From Burkholderia singularis (GTDB lineage Bacteria > Pseudomonadota > Gammaproteobacteria > Burkholderiales > Burkholderiaceae): 64,000 nt of DNA. A program made the translations under genes and the position numbers. Under the pieces are notes generated by a model. It was not told the origin of the DNA. It worked only from the letters and a program-made list of their open reading frames with translations, and made no database searches. Below are positions 1-11,220 of the stretch, piece by piece; within the stretch, counting starts at the first letter, position 1, and the number at the start of each line of letters is the position of its first letter. Where the stretch lies: NCBI RefSeq assembly GCF_900176645.1, contig NZ_FXAN01000050.1, positions 62,001 through 126,000 on the forward strand. The letters run 5' to 3'.

Positions 1-3000
1 GCGCTCGAGTGCGAGGAGCGGCGGCGCCGCGTCCTGGCGGGAAGGCGCCGGGGTTGCCGTCGGCAGCAGCGGCGGCGATGAATCGCCGCCGACGGCCACA
101 GCTTCCGGCGGCCCGGACCTCGCATCGCGTCGAGCTTCAGTTTCGCTACCGGCCTGGGCGCCGGCGCATAGCACCGCGCAACGCGCCGCGTCGCGCTCGA
201 GGAAGTGATCCGCCAATTCCTCGATGGTTTGCAGATCGAACAACAGCGTGCTGTCGACGCCGTCGAACACCGCGCCGAGCGCATTCGTGATGTGAACGCC
301 GGAAATCGAATCGACACCGTAGTGCACGAGCGGCGTGCTTTCGTCCAGCGCGTCGAACGGCACTTCGAGCGCGTTCGCCACCAGCGTCTTCATGTAGGCG
401 ATCATCGCGGCGCGCGGCGCGTCCGCTACGTGACCGGTGACATGCGCATGCGGGCCAATTTCGTTGCTTCGTACCGCGAAGGCGTCCACGGCAGAGAGCG
501 CCGCCGGGTCGGCGGATTGCGCCGCGGGTTCGGCCGCCTCATGCGCGGGGAACGCATCCGGATGCGTCGTAAGAAAATGATCGGCGAGATCCTCGATCGT
601 TTGCAGGTCGAACAGCAGCGTGCTGTCGACGTCGCCGAACCGTTCGTTCAGCGCGCTCGTGACGTGAACGGCGGAAATCGAATCGACGCCATAGCGCACG
701 AGCGGCGTGCTCTCGTCCAGCGCGTCGAGCGGCACCTCGAGCGCGCGGCTCACGAGCGCCTTCATATACGCGAGCGCGGCGCCGCGACGCTCGCCGCCGC
801 CAGACGCGGTTGAAGCCGGGCCGCGCGCCGGCGGGGACGCGTTCGCCAACGGCGCGGCGGCGGCCGGCAGCGGCGCCCGCGCGTGCGACGCGTTCTGCAC
901 GGCGGCAAGCGCGACGCCACGCTCGCCAAACGCGCGCGCAACGCCGCCATCGTCGACGCGCAGCGCCGCGAGTTGCCGCTGCGCGTCGTCCAGCACACGC
1001 GCGACGTCACGGCGCGAATGCGCGCGCCCGTCCACGATTTCGACGGCCTCATCGAGCCGTGCCGACGGAATGATCGCGACACGCGCCAGCTCGAACATCC
1101 GGATAAAACCCATCTGCGGCAGCGAGCCGCGCAGCAGCTGCTCGAGCGCCGCCATGCTGTCCGCGATCCGCACCGACGCCACGCCGATCGCCGCCATGCG
1201 CCTGCGGTAATGTTCGGAAGCACCCGCGCCGAACTCGCTCCAATAGCCCCAGTTCATCACCTTGACCGGGAACCGGCCGGCGCGGCCCAGATAGTGCGCG
1301 ACCGTATCCTGGAACACCGAACCGGCCGCGTAGTTGCTCTGCCCCGGCATCTTCAGATAACCGGCAAGCGACGAGAAAAACAGCATGAAATCGAGTGCAT
1401 CGCCGCCGAACGCGCTCGCCACGTTGACGCTCGTCGCCACCTTCACGTCGAGCACCTGCGAGAACTGCGCCTCGTCCATCGTCATGATGCCCTGGTCGCG
1501 CAGCACGATGGCCGAATTGATCACGCCATGCACCGCGCCGAAGCGCGCGACGATCTCGTCGCGAACGCGAGCGAGCGCGTGCGCGTCGGTCGCGTCGACC
1601 TGCCAATAGGCGGGCTGGCGGCGCGCGGCCGCGAACCCGGCGAGATCCGCTTCGACACCCTGCGCGAGGCCGCGCCGGCCCAGCCACACCACCTGCGCGT
1701 CGTAACGGTCGATCAGATAGCGGCTCAACACCTTGCCGATGCCGCCCGCCCCACCGACGATCACGTACACGCCGCGTTGGCGAAACACCGGCGCGTTCGA
1801 CGGCGCTTCGTCACGCAGCGTCTCGCAACATGGCAGAAGCTGCTGCCGATACCACGTCCCCGCGCGCCGGCTCCACGCCTCGCCGTCCCGATCGAACGGC
1901 ATCGATAGAATCTCGTGCATCGGCCGCGGCTCGGAGAGATCGAGATCGACGAGACGGAACCGCCACGCGCGCATCTCCTTCGCGAGCACGCCGACGAAAC
2001 CATGCACCGACGCATGCGTCGGCTCGAGCGGCTCGTCATCGAGCACCGCCTGCGCGCCATGGGTGACGATCGTGAACGCGAGCGGCTTGGTGAGATAACC
2101 CTGTGCGATCAACGCCTTCGCGAGCCGGAACAGCACGCCTACGCCGTGCTGCTGCATCCGTGCGATGTCCTCGCTTGCGCCTGCGGACGGCGCAATCCAT
2201 ACGATCTCGTCGACAGGCCCTTCGCGCTCGAGCAGTGCCGCGCATGCGTCGATGCTGCCGAGCGCGTCGTGCCCGGCGCGCACCCGACGCGCTCCGTATT
2301 GCGCCAGCTCGCGATCCGCCGCGTCGTCGCCGCCGATCTGCCAGACGAGGGCCGGACGCGCGCCCGTCTGCGGTTGCCATGCGGCGCGCACCCAGCGCAT
2401 TGCGAGCGGCACGTTAAGCTCGCCGCGAACGGCGGTGCCGTCGGCGGCGCCGGACGGCGCATCGGCCGCGCGCACCCGCGCGAAATTCCGGATCTTCAAC
2501 GTATCGAAGCGCGCGCACAGCTCGCCTTGCGCGTCGAGCAGCGCGATGTCGAACGTATCGTCGCCTTCCGCGCGCGACGCGATGCACCACATATCGGTGC
2601 CGCAACGCCGATGCAGATCGGCGCGCGCGAGCGAGAAAGGCACTGGCACCCAGTCGCGCGCATCGTCGAGATAAAAACCGATGATCGACTGCAGCGCGCC
2701 GTCGCCGATCGACGGATGCAGCCAGTAGTTGTCGTCCGTCTGCGGCCGCGACAAGCGCGCGACGACGTGTCGCGGCCCTGCATGCAGCCCGGCGATGATC
2801 TGGTGCGCGGGGCCGTATTGCAGGCCCACGGCGGCGAAGCGGCGGTAGCAGGCATCGGCGTCGTAGGTTTTGTCGCAATGGCGCACGATGAATGCGTTCA
2901 CGTCGATGCGCTCGGGTGCCGCTTGCGTCAACGCGTCGACACGGCCCGTCGCACAAACGGACGGCGTGCCGTCGCCGATGCGTTCGACGACGAATGCACC

Positions 3001-5172
3001 GCGTTCGCCGTGTTGCGCGGAAAATGCGATGCGCATCGCGAGCGCCGCACCGTCGGCGCGCGCGGGGCGCATCCACGTCACGTCGGCGACGCGCGCGGCC
3101 GGCCCGACGTTCATTCGCGCGGCGAACGCCGCGCGCGCCATTTCCAGATAGGCGACGGCGGGCAACATCGGCCGACCGTCGACCTGATGATCCGCAAGAA
3201 ACGGCTCGCTGACGCTGAAATGCGAGGCAAACGCGTCGCCGGCCTGCTCGCGCCGATGCAGCAGCGGATGACCGTCGTCACGCGCCTCGCTCGACGATGG
3301 TGCAAGCCCGGCGGCCGGCAAACGCGTATCCGTCTTCATCCAGATCTTGCCGCTTGCAAACGGATAAGTCGGCAAGCTGATCCGGCGCGGCCGCGCGTCG
3401 CGATGCAAATCGGCCCAGTCGACCTGCGCACCGTCAACCCACGCGCGCGCGATCCGCTGCGCATCCCGCTCGGCGGCGGGCACCGCAGCCGTTTCCGCAC
3501 GGGCTTTGCCGGCATGCACATGCTGCGGCAGCGCGTCCCCGGCGACGTATGCGTCAAGACAGGACTGCGCATGTGCAACGTCATGCGCGACAAACGCGAC
3601 ACGATGCAAAAACGCGTCGCGCCCGACCTGCAACGTGTAGGCGCAATCGTGCAGCGCGCCGTCGCCGGCCGCGCGCCCTTCGCGCAAAAACGTCAGCAAC
3701 TGCTGCGCTCGCGCGCGCAACGCGGCCGGATTCGGCGCGGACAACACGATAATCGGCGGCAGCGCCGCCGCTGTCCGGAATGCCGCATGCGCCGTTTGCG
3801 GCACATGCTCGGCAACGATCAGGTGCGCATTGGAGCCGCCCGCGCCGTAGGATGACAGACTCGCGAGCCGCGGCAATTCCCTGCCCGCCGCGTCGACGGC
3901 GCGCGGCCATTGCGCGAGCGAGCGCTGCAAGTAGAACGGCGACGCGGCGAAATCGAGCGCCGGGTTGATCTGCTGCGCATGCAGCGACGGCACGAGCATG
4001 CCGTTTTTCATTTGGAGGATCACTTTCGTCAGCGCGGCGATGCCCGCCGCGCTTTCCGAATGCCCGATGTTCGATTTCACCGAGCCGAGCGCGCAGAACT
4101 GCTTATCGGACGTATACGCGGAAAACGCGTCGGTCAGCCCTTGCAGTTCGACCGGATCGCCGACAGGCGTGCCCGTGCCGTGCGCCTCGACGTATTGGAT
4201 GTGGCGCGGGTCCACGCCCGCCAGCTCGATCGCTTCGTGAATCAGTGCCGCCTGCTGCCGCGCATTCGGCACGTAATAGCCCTTCGAGTGCCCGCCGTGA
4301 TTGATCGCGCTCGCCTTGATCACCGCGTGAATCCGGTCGCCGTCGCGCAGCGCCTTGTCGAGCCGCTTCAGCACGACGATGCCGACACCCTCGCCCGGCA
4401 CGTAACCGTCGCCGTCCGCCGCGAAGCTGCGGCAGCGGCCGGTCGCGGCGAGAAATTTGTTCTCCTTTAGCAGCCGATATTTGTTCGGGTGGATCGACAC
4501 GTTGACGCCGCCCGCGAGCGCCGCCTCGCATTCGTCGAACATCAGGCTGCGGCACGCGAGATGGATCGCCGTGATCGACGACGAGCACATCGTGTCGAGC
4601 GTGAGGCTCGGCCCTTGGAAACCGCCGAAGTAGCTGACCCGGTTCGCGATCGACGCGGCGATGCCGGTCGCGGCCGTCGGCTCGCTCGCGAAGGACGCCT
4701 CCACGCCATAGAGCTGATATTCCTGATACATCGCGCCGGCGAACACGCCGACACGGTTATGCTCGTGCGCGCCGCCGGGCTCGCCCAGTCCGAGCGTCGC
4801 GCAGGTGTATCCGGCGTCCTCGATCGCCGCATACGCGCATTGCAGGAACAGGCGCTCCTGCGGGTCGAGCTTCGCCGCTTCGCGCGGCGTAATGCCGAAG
4901 AACAGCGCATCGAAGCTGTCGACGTCGTCGAGAAACCCGCCCCAGACATCGCCGAAACCGCTCAGTTGCGGGTGGTCCGCCAACCAGCGGCCGGGCGGCA
5001 GCGGCGACACGCAGTCGCGTCCGTCGACCAGATTGCGCCAAAAGGCGTCGAGATGCTCGGCCATCGGGTAGCGTCCCGCGAGGCCGATGACCGCGATGTC
5101 ACGCCGCGCGCGATCGGCCGCCCGCGCTGCATCGATCGTGTCGATCGCGGGAAGAAGAGTCGGCTTGTTCAT
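1..5172 (-). CDS. Trans-AT-type modular polyketide synthase, KS-DH-KR-ACP-ACP, C-terminus beyond left edge
   Basis: The frame is open for 1724 codons and has no stop before the left edge, so the protein is incomplete. In order: a ketosynthase (about residues 22-440) with active-site Cys196 in LTLDTMCSSS, His331 in VEAHGTGTPVGDP and His371 in SNIGHSESAAG; a dehydratase with His662 in HQVDGRPMLP and Asp824 in HPSIGDGAL; a ketoreductase with the NADPH loop GGAGGIG near 1137 and Tyr1281 in QSNYAAGS; then two carrier domains with phosphopantetheine serines at 1498 and 1622, both in GVDSIS. No acyltransferase lies between KS and DH, which is typical of trans-AT enzymes. There is no loading domain before the KS, so the starter must come from another carrier. 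It is the last visible gene of the P450-ligase-PKS operon. Carboxylic product unknown. Confidence 0.93.
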   Translation of the reverse strand, partial: MNKPTLLPAIDTIDAARAADRARRDIAVIGLAGRYPMAEHLDAFWRNLVDGRDCVSPLPPGRWLADHPQLSGFGDVWGGFLDDVDSFDALFFGITPREAAKLDPQERLFLQCAYAAIEDAGYTCATLGLGEPGGAHEHNRVGVFAGAMYQEYQLYGVEASFASEPTAATGIAASIANRVSYFGGFQGPSLTLDTMCSSSITAIHLACRSLMFDECEAALAGGVNVSIHPNKYRLLKENKFLAATGRCRSFAADGDGYVPGEGVGIVVLKRLDKALRDGDRIHAVIKASAINHGGHSKGYYVPNARQQAALIHEAIELAGVDPRHIQYVEAHGTGTPVGDPVELQGLTDAFSAYTSDKQFCALGSVKSNIGHSESAAGIAALTKVILQMKNGMLVPSLHAQQINPALDFAASPFYLQRSLAQWPRAVDAAGRELPRLASLSSYGAGGSNAHLIVAEHVPQTAHAAFRTAAALPPIIVLSAPNPAALRARAQQLLTFLREGRAAGDGALHDCAYTLQVGRDAFLHRVAFVAHDVAHAQSCLDAYVAGDALPQHVHAGKARAETAAVPAAERDAQRIARAWVDGAQVDWADLHRDARPRRISLPTYPFASGKIWMKTDTRLPAAGLAPSSSEARDDGHPLLHRREQAGDAFASHFSVSEPFLADHQVDGRPMLPAVAYLEMARAAFAARMNVGPAARVADVTWMRPARADGAALAMRIAFSAQHGERGAFVVERIGDGTPSVCATGRVDALTQAAPERIDVNAFIVRHCDKTYDADACYRRFAAVGLQYGPAHQIIAGLHAGPRHVVARLSRPQTDDNYWLHPSIGDGALQSIIGFYLDDARDWVPVPFSLARADLHRRCGTDMWCIASRAEGDDTFDIALLDAQGELCARFDTLKIRNFARVRAADAPSGAADGTAVRGELNVPLAMRWVRAAWQPQTGARPALVWQIGGDDAADRELAQYGARRVRAGHDALGSIDACAALLEREGPVDEIVWIAPSAGASEDIARMQQHGVGVLFRLAKALIAQGYLTKPLAFTIVTHGAQAVLDDEPLEPTHASVHGFVGVLAKEMRAWRFRLVDLDLSEPRPMHEILSMPFDRDGEAWSRRAGTWYRQQLLPCCETLRDEAPSNAPVFRQRGVYVIVGGAGGIGKVLSRYLIDRYDAQVVWLGRRGLAQGVEADLAGFAAARRQPAYWQVDATDAHALARVRDEIVARFGAVHGVINSAIVLRDQGIMTMDEAQFSQVLDVKVATSVNVASAFGGDALDFMLFFSSLAGYLKMPGQSNYAAGSVFQDTVAHYLGRAGRFPVKVMNWGYWSEFGAGASEHYRRRMAAIGVASVRIADSMAALEQLLRGSLPQMGFIRMFELARVAIIPSARLDEAVEIVDGRAHSRRDVARVLDDAQRQLAALRVDDGGVARAFGERGVALAAVQNASHARAPLPAAAAPLANASPPARGPASTASGGGERRGAALAYMKALVSRALEVPLDALDESTPLVRYGVDSISAVHVTSALNERFGDVDSTLLFDLQTIEDLADHFLTTHPDAFPAHEAAEPAAQSADPAALSAVDAFAVRSNEIGPHAHVTGHVADAPRAAMIAYMKTLVANALEVPFDALDESTPLVHYGVDSISGVHITNALGAVFDGVDSTLLFDLQTIEELADHFLERDAARCAVLCAGAQAGSETEARRDARSGPPEAVAVGGDSSPPLLPTATPAPSRQDAAPPLLALER

Positions 5173-5318
5173 GATGTCCACCAGTAGTCCGGAAGAGGTG
5201 TTGCGCGACGACGCAGCGACAGCCGCGCGCCGTAAGCCCCGGAGCGCGGCGGCGCGCAAAGTCAAACGAAATCGCGAAAAGGAAGGCCCGTGTGGGAAAG
5301 CGCGTGCGGCGCCGGGCG

Positions 5319-7058
<1,740 letters not shown>

Positions 7059-7118
7059 CTGATAATCCTTTTGGTTTCCGCCGGCGGGAGCGATCACGCC
7101 CGTCGGTCATTGGTCGTC

Positions 7119-8510
7119 CTAAGAATCGTTCGCCGCGCAGGCGAAGACCCTTGGTACATTGAGCGCGTCGATGCGGCGCGTGAGAACGATTTCCACCGGC
7201 TGTTCGGGCCGTAACGCGACCGTGAACGCCCAGCCGGGGTCCGCCTGAGCATGCTCGAGCCGCAATTCGAAGCGTTGCAGCAGCATCGCGTAGACAATCG
7301 TGAGTTCCATCAGCGCGAAGTTCATCCCGACGCAAGCTCTCGGCCCCATGCCGAACGGGAAATACGCGCCGCGGGCGATGCGCTTCGTGTTTTCGGGCGC
7401 GAAACGATCGATGTCGAATCGATTGGGATCGGGATGCCAGCGCGGATCCCGATGAACCTCGAAGTTTTGCAGTGCGACGAACGAGCCTTTAGGCACGTCC
7501 CAGCCGCCGATTTCGACGTCGCGCACCGCCTGGCGCATGAAGAGCGCGGGCGCGACGGGATAAAGACGCATCGTTTCGCGAATCGTCTGGCCGAGCATCG
7601 GCAGTTTCGCGATGTCGTCGTAGCCCGGCATACGGCCTTCCAACACCGCATCAACCTCGGCCACCGCACGCGCGGCGAGTTCGGGGCGGGACGCAAGCAC
7701 CCAGCCGATCCATTCGAGCGTGGCGACGGTCGTTTCGTGACGCGTGAGGAACAGCGTGATCGCCTGATCGAAGATTTCCTGTTCGTCGGGCCGCCCGCCC
7801 TGCGTGCCCTGTCCTTCGAGCAACAGCGAAACCCAATCGTGATAGCCGCCGGGATGGTGCCTGCGGTCGGCCATGCATTGACCGATCAGCCGTTGCAGCA
7901 TCGCAAGATGCCGGCTGCGCTCGGTCGGAAACGGCAGCCAATCGGGCCACTGAACCGGCATGAACATATCGCGATACGCGGCTTCGGCAAGCGACGTCAC
8001 TGCGCGGTCGACATCACCGCCGGAAAATTGCGCCGCATTGCGAAACATGCTGCCGAGAATCACGTCGACGGCCAGCTCGCCCATCGCGGCACCATAGCGA
8101 AACGGCACGTCGACAGGCAGCTTTTCCAGCGCGGTATCGGCCGCGCCGGCGACCTGCTTCGCGAATTCAGCCAGCGCCCGCGTAGAGAACACCGGCTGCA
8201 AAAAACGCCGCTGGCGGCGCCATACATCGCCTTCCGACGTCAATACGCCATGTCCGTGGGTCTTGGTGAAAATGCGGATTCCGGTTTTCCAGCGAATGAA
8301 TGCATCGTCGTTGTCGACAAGTACTTCGCGGATCAGATCTGGATGAAAAAAACTGAAATATCGACGCCCCAGTATTCGTAGATGAACGGCATCACCGTAG
8401 CGTCGATGTAAATTCGAGAAAAATTTCAGGAAATTCCGCCTCATTGCGTAAATGTGCGGCACGCCCAGCCATCGATCTCTCGGACCGTCCGGTATTTTTA
8501 GCGTCTTCAT
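7119..8510 (-). CDS. Cytochrome P450 monooxygenase, first gene of the PKS operon
   Basis: A 463-residue P450. The heme-ligand loop reads FPFGMGPRACVG with Cys393 as thiolate; the K-helix has ETMRLYP (ExxR) and the I-helix has TRHETT in place of the usual A/GGxET. There is no membrane anchor, so it should be a soluble bacterial class enzyme needing ferredoxin or flavodoxin partners, none of which is encoded nearby. It heads the operon with the ligase and PKS, suggesting it oxidises the fatty-acid starter or the finished polyketide (inference). The start was placed at the ATG following AAGAAGG by about 10 nt; a longer frame extends 21 codons upstream without a better ribosome site. Confidence 0.92.
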   Translation of the reverse strand: MKTLKIPDGPRDRWLGVPHIYAMRRNFLKFFSNLHRRYGDAVHLRILGRRYFSFFHPDLIREVLVDNDDAFIRWKTGIRIFTKTHGHGVLTSEGDVWRRQRRFLQPVFSTRALAEFAKQVAGAADTALEKLPVDVPFRYGAAMGELAVDVILGSMFRNAAQFSGGDVDRAVTSLAEAAYRDMFMPVQWPDWLPFPTERSRHLAMLQRLIGQCMADRRHHPGGYHDWVSLLLEGQGTQGGRPDEQEIFDQAITLFLTRHETTVATLEWIGWVLASRPELAARAVAEVDAVLEGRMPGYDDIAKLPMLGQTIRETMRLYPVAPALFMRQAVRDVEIGGWDVPKGSFVALQNFEVHRDPRWHPDPNRFDIDRFAPENTKRIARGAYFPFGMGPRACVGMNFALMELTIVYAMLLQRFELRLEHAQADPGWAFTVALRPEQPVEIVLTRRIDALNVPRVFACAANDS

Positions 8511-9275
8511 TGCACTACCAGCCTTCTTAGCTATAACTTGCACCCGAAAATCAGCGGACGCAACCGCGAGCATGCCTCGTCATTCGCACGTCTTGACACT
8601 CCAGGGACAAGATGCAAAAAGGCAATGAATCGCACGCATCAACTCGCCAGCACGTTCATTCGATTTACCCCGACGATTCATCAACAATCATTTCAATTAT
8701 AAATCCGTTAATTACCAATCAATCACCCAAAATCCTTCGAAGCGATGCTATCAGTACAATTTTGAAAATTATTCAAACAAAATTGAAATTAAATTCCCTT
8801 TACTATTTTACTTTCACAACCAACGACATGGCCAAGTTTATCTTTTTCACACGCAAACAAAATTTATCGAATGTGTTCCGTTACTTATTAATAAAATGTA
8901 CCATGCGCACGATTTTTTCTTTTTATGAAATTTATATTTTCAAAAATCGCCGCGAGGCTATACGTATGTCGCGAATCTTCGAAAGGGTCTGACGGGATCC
9001 GGGGAGGAGGGGCGCTCCGCACCGGCTATGGGTGCGATGTGAGCAGCGCCAGCGGCAAAAAACCGCAGTGTGTTACGTCACGTCTGGCATCAGGCAAATT
9101 CCGGCGCGCCTGAGACAAGCACGCCGATGCATGCCTGGTCGACGAAACCGAATAAAGCGCGTTGAACCGATGCGATTGCAACGACGCAGAGCCGGTGTGG
9201 CGCGTTTCTCTTATCAACCGCTCTCAGAGCGTCGCGGCAACGTGCGTACCGGCAACACTGCGATCGAACTCCCGA
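8511..9275. other. Intergenic region with AT-rich core, probable P450-PKS operon promoter
   Basis: From about 8640 to 8990 the DNA is markedly AT-rich compared with its surroundings, full of A/T runs. This separates the minus-strand P450 operon from the receiver gene that also reads leftward. A 126-codon plus-strand frame exists in the AT-rich stretch, but it has no ribosome-binding site and reads as low-complexity Ile/Asn/Ser/Phe, so I do not call it. Such islands ahead of natural-product operons often bind H-NS-like silencers (established generally, inferred here). Nothing recognisable is seen from 9000 to 9275. Confidence 0.5.
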
Positions 9276-10241
9276 TCAGCGCCGTTGCCCGGCATGCGCT
9301 GCGCGCCAGCGGGCAAACGTCCACGTGTCGACGTCGAGCACCGGCGCATCCACCGGGCTCCAGCCATAAAAAGCGCCATCCCAGCCGGGGATGGCGATCG
9401 GCGAGGTCGATCGAATCGACATCATTCCGGAGCGGTAAGCCTGAAATGGCCAGAACAGCGGCATCACACGGCGCGCCTCCATCTCGCGCCGCATATCGGC
9501 ATCTCCGCCCTCATCGGTCAGAACGTCGCACTGGAACGCCCATTCGTCGTCGTCCCACGCAAGAAAAACGCTCGGTTGGCCATGAGCATCGAACATCAAA
9601 ACGACATTTTGTTCAGGACGCCAGTAATACTCGACGATGCGCTCGCGCTCGACAATCGTGCGCATCGCCGCGATCGCCCTGGCGTCGCAATACGCCGATC
9701 CAATGCCGTGCACGCCGATGTGCCCTCGTTCGGCGCAGTGCCGCACCTTTGCGTCGGCAAGCGCAGCAGTCAGCTTGCGGGTCATGTCCGGCGCGGATTT
9801 CTTCAGATACAAATCGATCAACCCGTCGTTGAATGCATCGACGGCTTCACGCTCGCTCGCCACACTGGTAAGCAGGATTTTCGCGCAGGCAACGTCGCTG
9901 AGAGAAGCAAGGAATTCGACGCCATTGATCTCGCCCATTTGATAATCGACGACGATTGCCGCCACTTCGTCGAATCGGGCGGCGTCGGTCAGCGGATCTT
10001 GGCCGAACGCATTGAGGCCTTTCTTTTCGAACTCCGAATATTCGGCGCCCGATAAACGCTGTGGCGTCACACGACGGCCATGCTTCAACATGAAATTCAA
10101 CGCTTCGTCCGGCGCGTTAAAAAAATGGTGCAGGTGTTCGTTGCGGAGGATTCCGCGCAGCGCGTCGAGAAAATCGGGATTGTCGTCAAGAAAAACCACC
10201 GACACGGGGTAGAACACCGGTTGCTTGGCAAAGCGGCTCAT
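9276..10241 (-). CDS. Atypical response regulator with receiver domain and uncharacterised C-terminus
   Basis: A 321-residue protein. The N-terminus is a receiver: acidic pair Asp19-Asp20 in VVFLDD, phospho-acceptor Asp99 in IVVDYQMG, Thr in ILLTS and a conserved Lys in DLYLKK. About 40 extra residues (50-92) sit between the second helix and the phosphorylation strand, an unusual enlargement. The C-terminal half (about 165-321) has no helix-turn-helix, GGDEF, EAL or HATPase signature that I recognise; it contains YYWRPEQNVVLMFDAHGQPSVFLAW and reads as a small alpha/beta domain. It lies two genes from the 7TM histidine kinase and is likely its partner. The start is uncertain: an ATG 12 codons upstream is possible. 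Confidence 0.75.
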   Translation of the reverse strand: MSRFAKQPVFYPVSVVFLDDNPDFLDALRGILRNEHLHHFFNAPDEALNFMLKHGRRVTPQRLSGAEYSEFEKKGLNAFGQDPLTDAARFDEVAAIVVDYQMGEINGVEFLASLSDVACAKILLTSVASEREAVDAFNDGLIDLYLKKSAPDMTRKLTAALADAKVRHCAERGHIGVHGIGSAYCDARAIAAMRTIVERERIVEYYWRPEQNVVLMFDAHGQPSVFLAWDDDEWAFQCDVLTDEGGDADMRREMEARRVMPLFWPFQAYRSGMMSIRSTSPIAIPGWDGAFYGWSPVDAPVLDVDTWTFARWRAAHAGQRR

Positions 10242-10651
10242 AGCGGGCCCGAAGAACGTGAATAGAACAAGGCCCATGTCGTCATCAGGCGGCGATTCCG
10301 CGCAAGAACCCTCTTTCTGAAAGCAAATTATCGAACATCTCGACGACCGCCGGCAACTACGCGCCCCCTTCCCGCGCACGGATACGTCCGAACCGCGCCA
10401 TCTGCCGCGGTTCGCGGCGCGCCTGACGAGCGGATCAATGCCACAGCGCCGGGTAAATGCCGACGCGCCGACCAGCCAGCACGGTCCAGGCCAACCGCGC
10501 AGCATGATTGCTCCAGATATGGCGCTTCGAAATCCCGCAACGGCTGTAAAGGCCTGGCCCCCCTCTGCGTGCCGCGAATCCAAAATAAGACATGCCCTCA
10601 TCTCGAAGGCGTGCGCCGCTGCCGCAAGCAGCTGTTCCTCAGGAGCATTCC
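10242..10651. promoter_or_regulatory. Divergent intergenic region between receiver protein and thioesterase
   Basis: These 410 bases hold the promoters for the leftward receiver gene and the rightward thioesterase gene. In-frame extensions of both genes run into it but have no Shine-Dalgarno sequence and encode Arg/Ala-rich nonsense-like protein, so I treat it as noncoding. I see no clear operator. Confidence 0.4.
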
Positions 10652-11146
10652 ATGCTGTCCAAAGACGCAATCCCTCAAGCCCTGTTTCGTCACACCGCGC
10701 TGCTGTCGTCGGAAATCCAAACGACGACGCGCAAGACGTTTCATCACGTTATCGATATTTATCTAAAGGATTCCAATGCGTTCATGAACACCTACTTCTC
10801 CCGATATTTCGAATGGCAAGGCATATGCCGTGAGCGCTGGTTTCACGAATGCGTCGACGGCAATCTGCTGGCCGCCGGCGGCACATTCATCACGAAGCGC
10901 GCGCACCAGGAATACGTGCAGGAGACGTTTCCGTTTCAGCGCGTCGACTGCTATCTGAATACCTTTCAAATCAGGCAATGCTCGGCGTACCTGCTGTTCC
11001 GTTTCTACGTGGATGGGCGTCCCGTTTCGCTCGGCTACCAGCAGATCCTGTTCGCGGGACCGGACAAGCGCATTCGGCGCTTCCCGGCGGGCGTGCTCGA
11101 GCGAGTCAAGGAATATGAATTGAGCCTGCCGTCATTCGATAACTAA
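10652..11146 (+). CDS. Hotdog-fold thioesterase, enediyne TEBC-like
   Basis: A 164-residue single-domain protein of the 4-hydroxybenzoyl-CoA thioesterase superfamily. Residues 40-64 read DSNAFMNTYFSRYFEWQGICRERWF. This aligns with the hotdog signature of DynE7/CalE7-type enediyne thioesterases, whose hallmark is YxxYxxWQGxCRE (established family knowledge). The second half (FQRVDCYLNTFQIRQCSAYLLF...DGRPVSLGYQQILFA) follows the hotdog beta-sheet. TEBC enzymes release polyene intermediates from iterative PKS carriers; here it could off-load or edit the neighbouring PKS (inference). An AGGAGC ribosome site 6 nt before the ATG fixes the start. It stands alone on the plus strand between the receiver and kinase genes. 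Confidence 0.75.
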   Translation: MLSKDAIPQALFRHTALLSSEIQTTTRKTFHHVIDIYLKDSNAFMNTYFSRYFEWQGICRERWFHECVDGNLLAAGGTFITKRAHQEYVQETFPFQRVDCYLNTFQIRQCSAYLLFRFYVDGRPVSLGYQQILFAGPDKRIRRFPAGVLERVKEYELSLPSFDN

Positions 11147-11169
11147 CCGGCCCCGGCTGGCATCGTCCA

Positions 11170-11191
11170 GCCCGGCGCTCTCGCGCCGGGC
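11170..11191. terminator. Hairpin between convergent thioesterase and kinase genes
   Basis: A perfect 9-bp stem, GCCCGGCGC / GCGCCGGGC with a TCTC loop, lies in the 74 bases between the two convergent stop codons. There is no T-run, so it may be a bidirectional structure barrier rather than a classical intrinsic terminator. Confidence 0.5.
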
Positions 11192-11220
11192 ATGCCGATG
11201 CGGGATCGCACCGACCCCGA

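Noticed and set aside
1915-3855. Long plus-strand frame of 646 codons at 1915-3855 and similar frames opposite the PKS
   Set aside because: It is Arg/His/Ala-rich antisense to the KS-DH-KR region, has no domain, and arises from high GC at third positions.
1-5172. An AT domain inside the PKS
   Set aside because: The segment between KS and DH lacks a GHSxG active-site motif and is too short for an acyltransferase.
8612-8992. 126-codon plus-strand frame in the AT-rich region
   Set aside because: No ribosome site, low-complexity Ile/Asn/Ser protein, and its position in promoter DNA.
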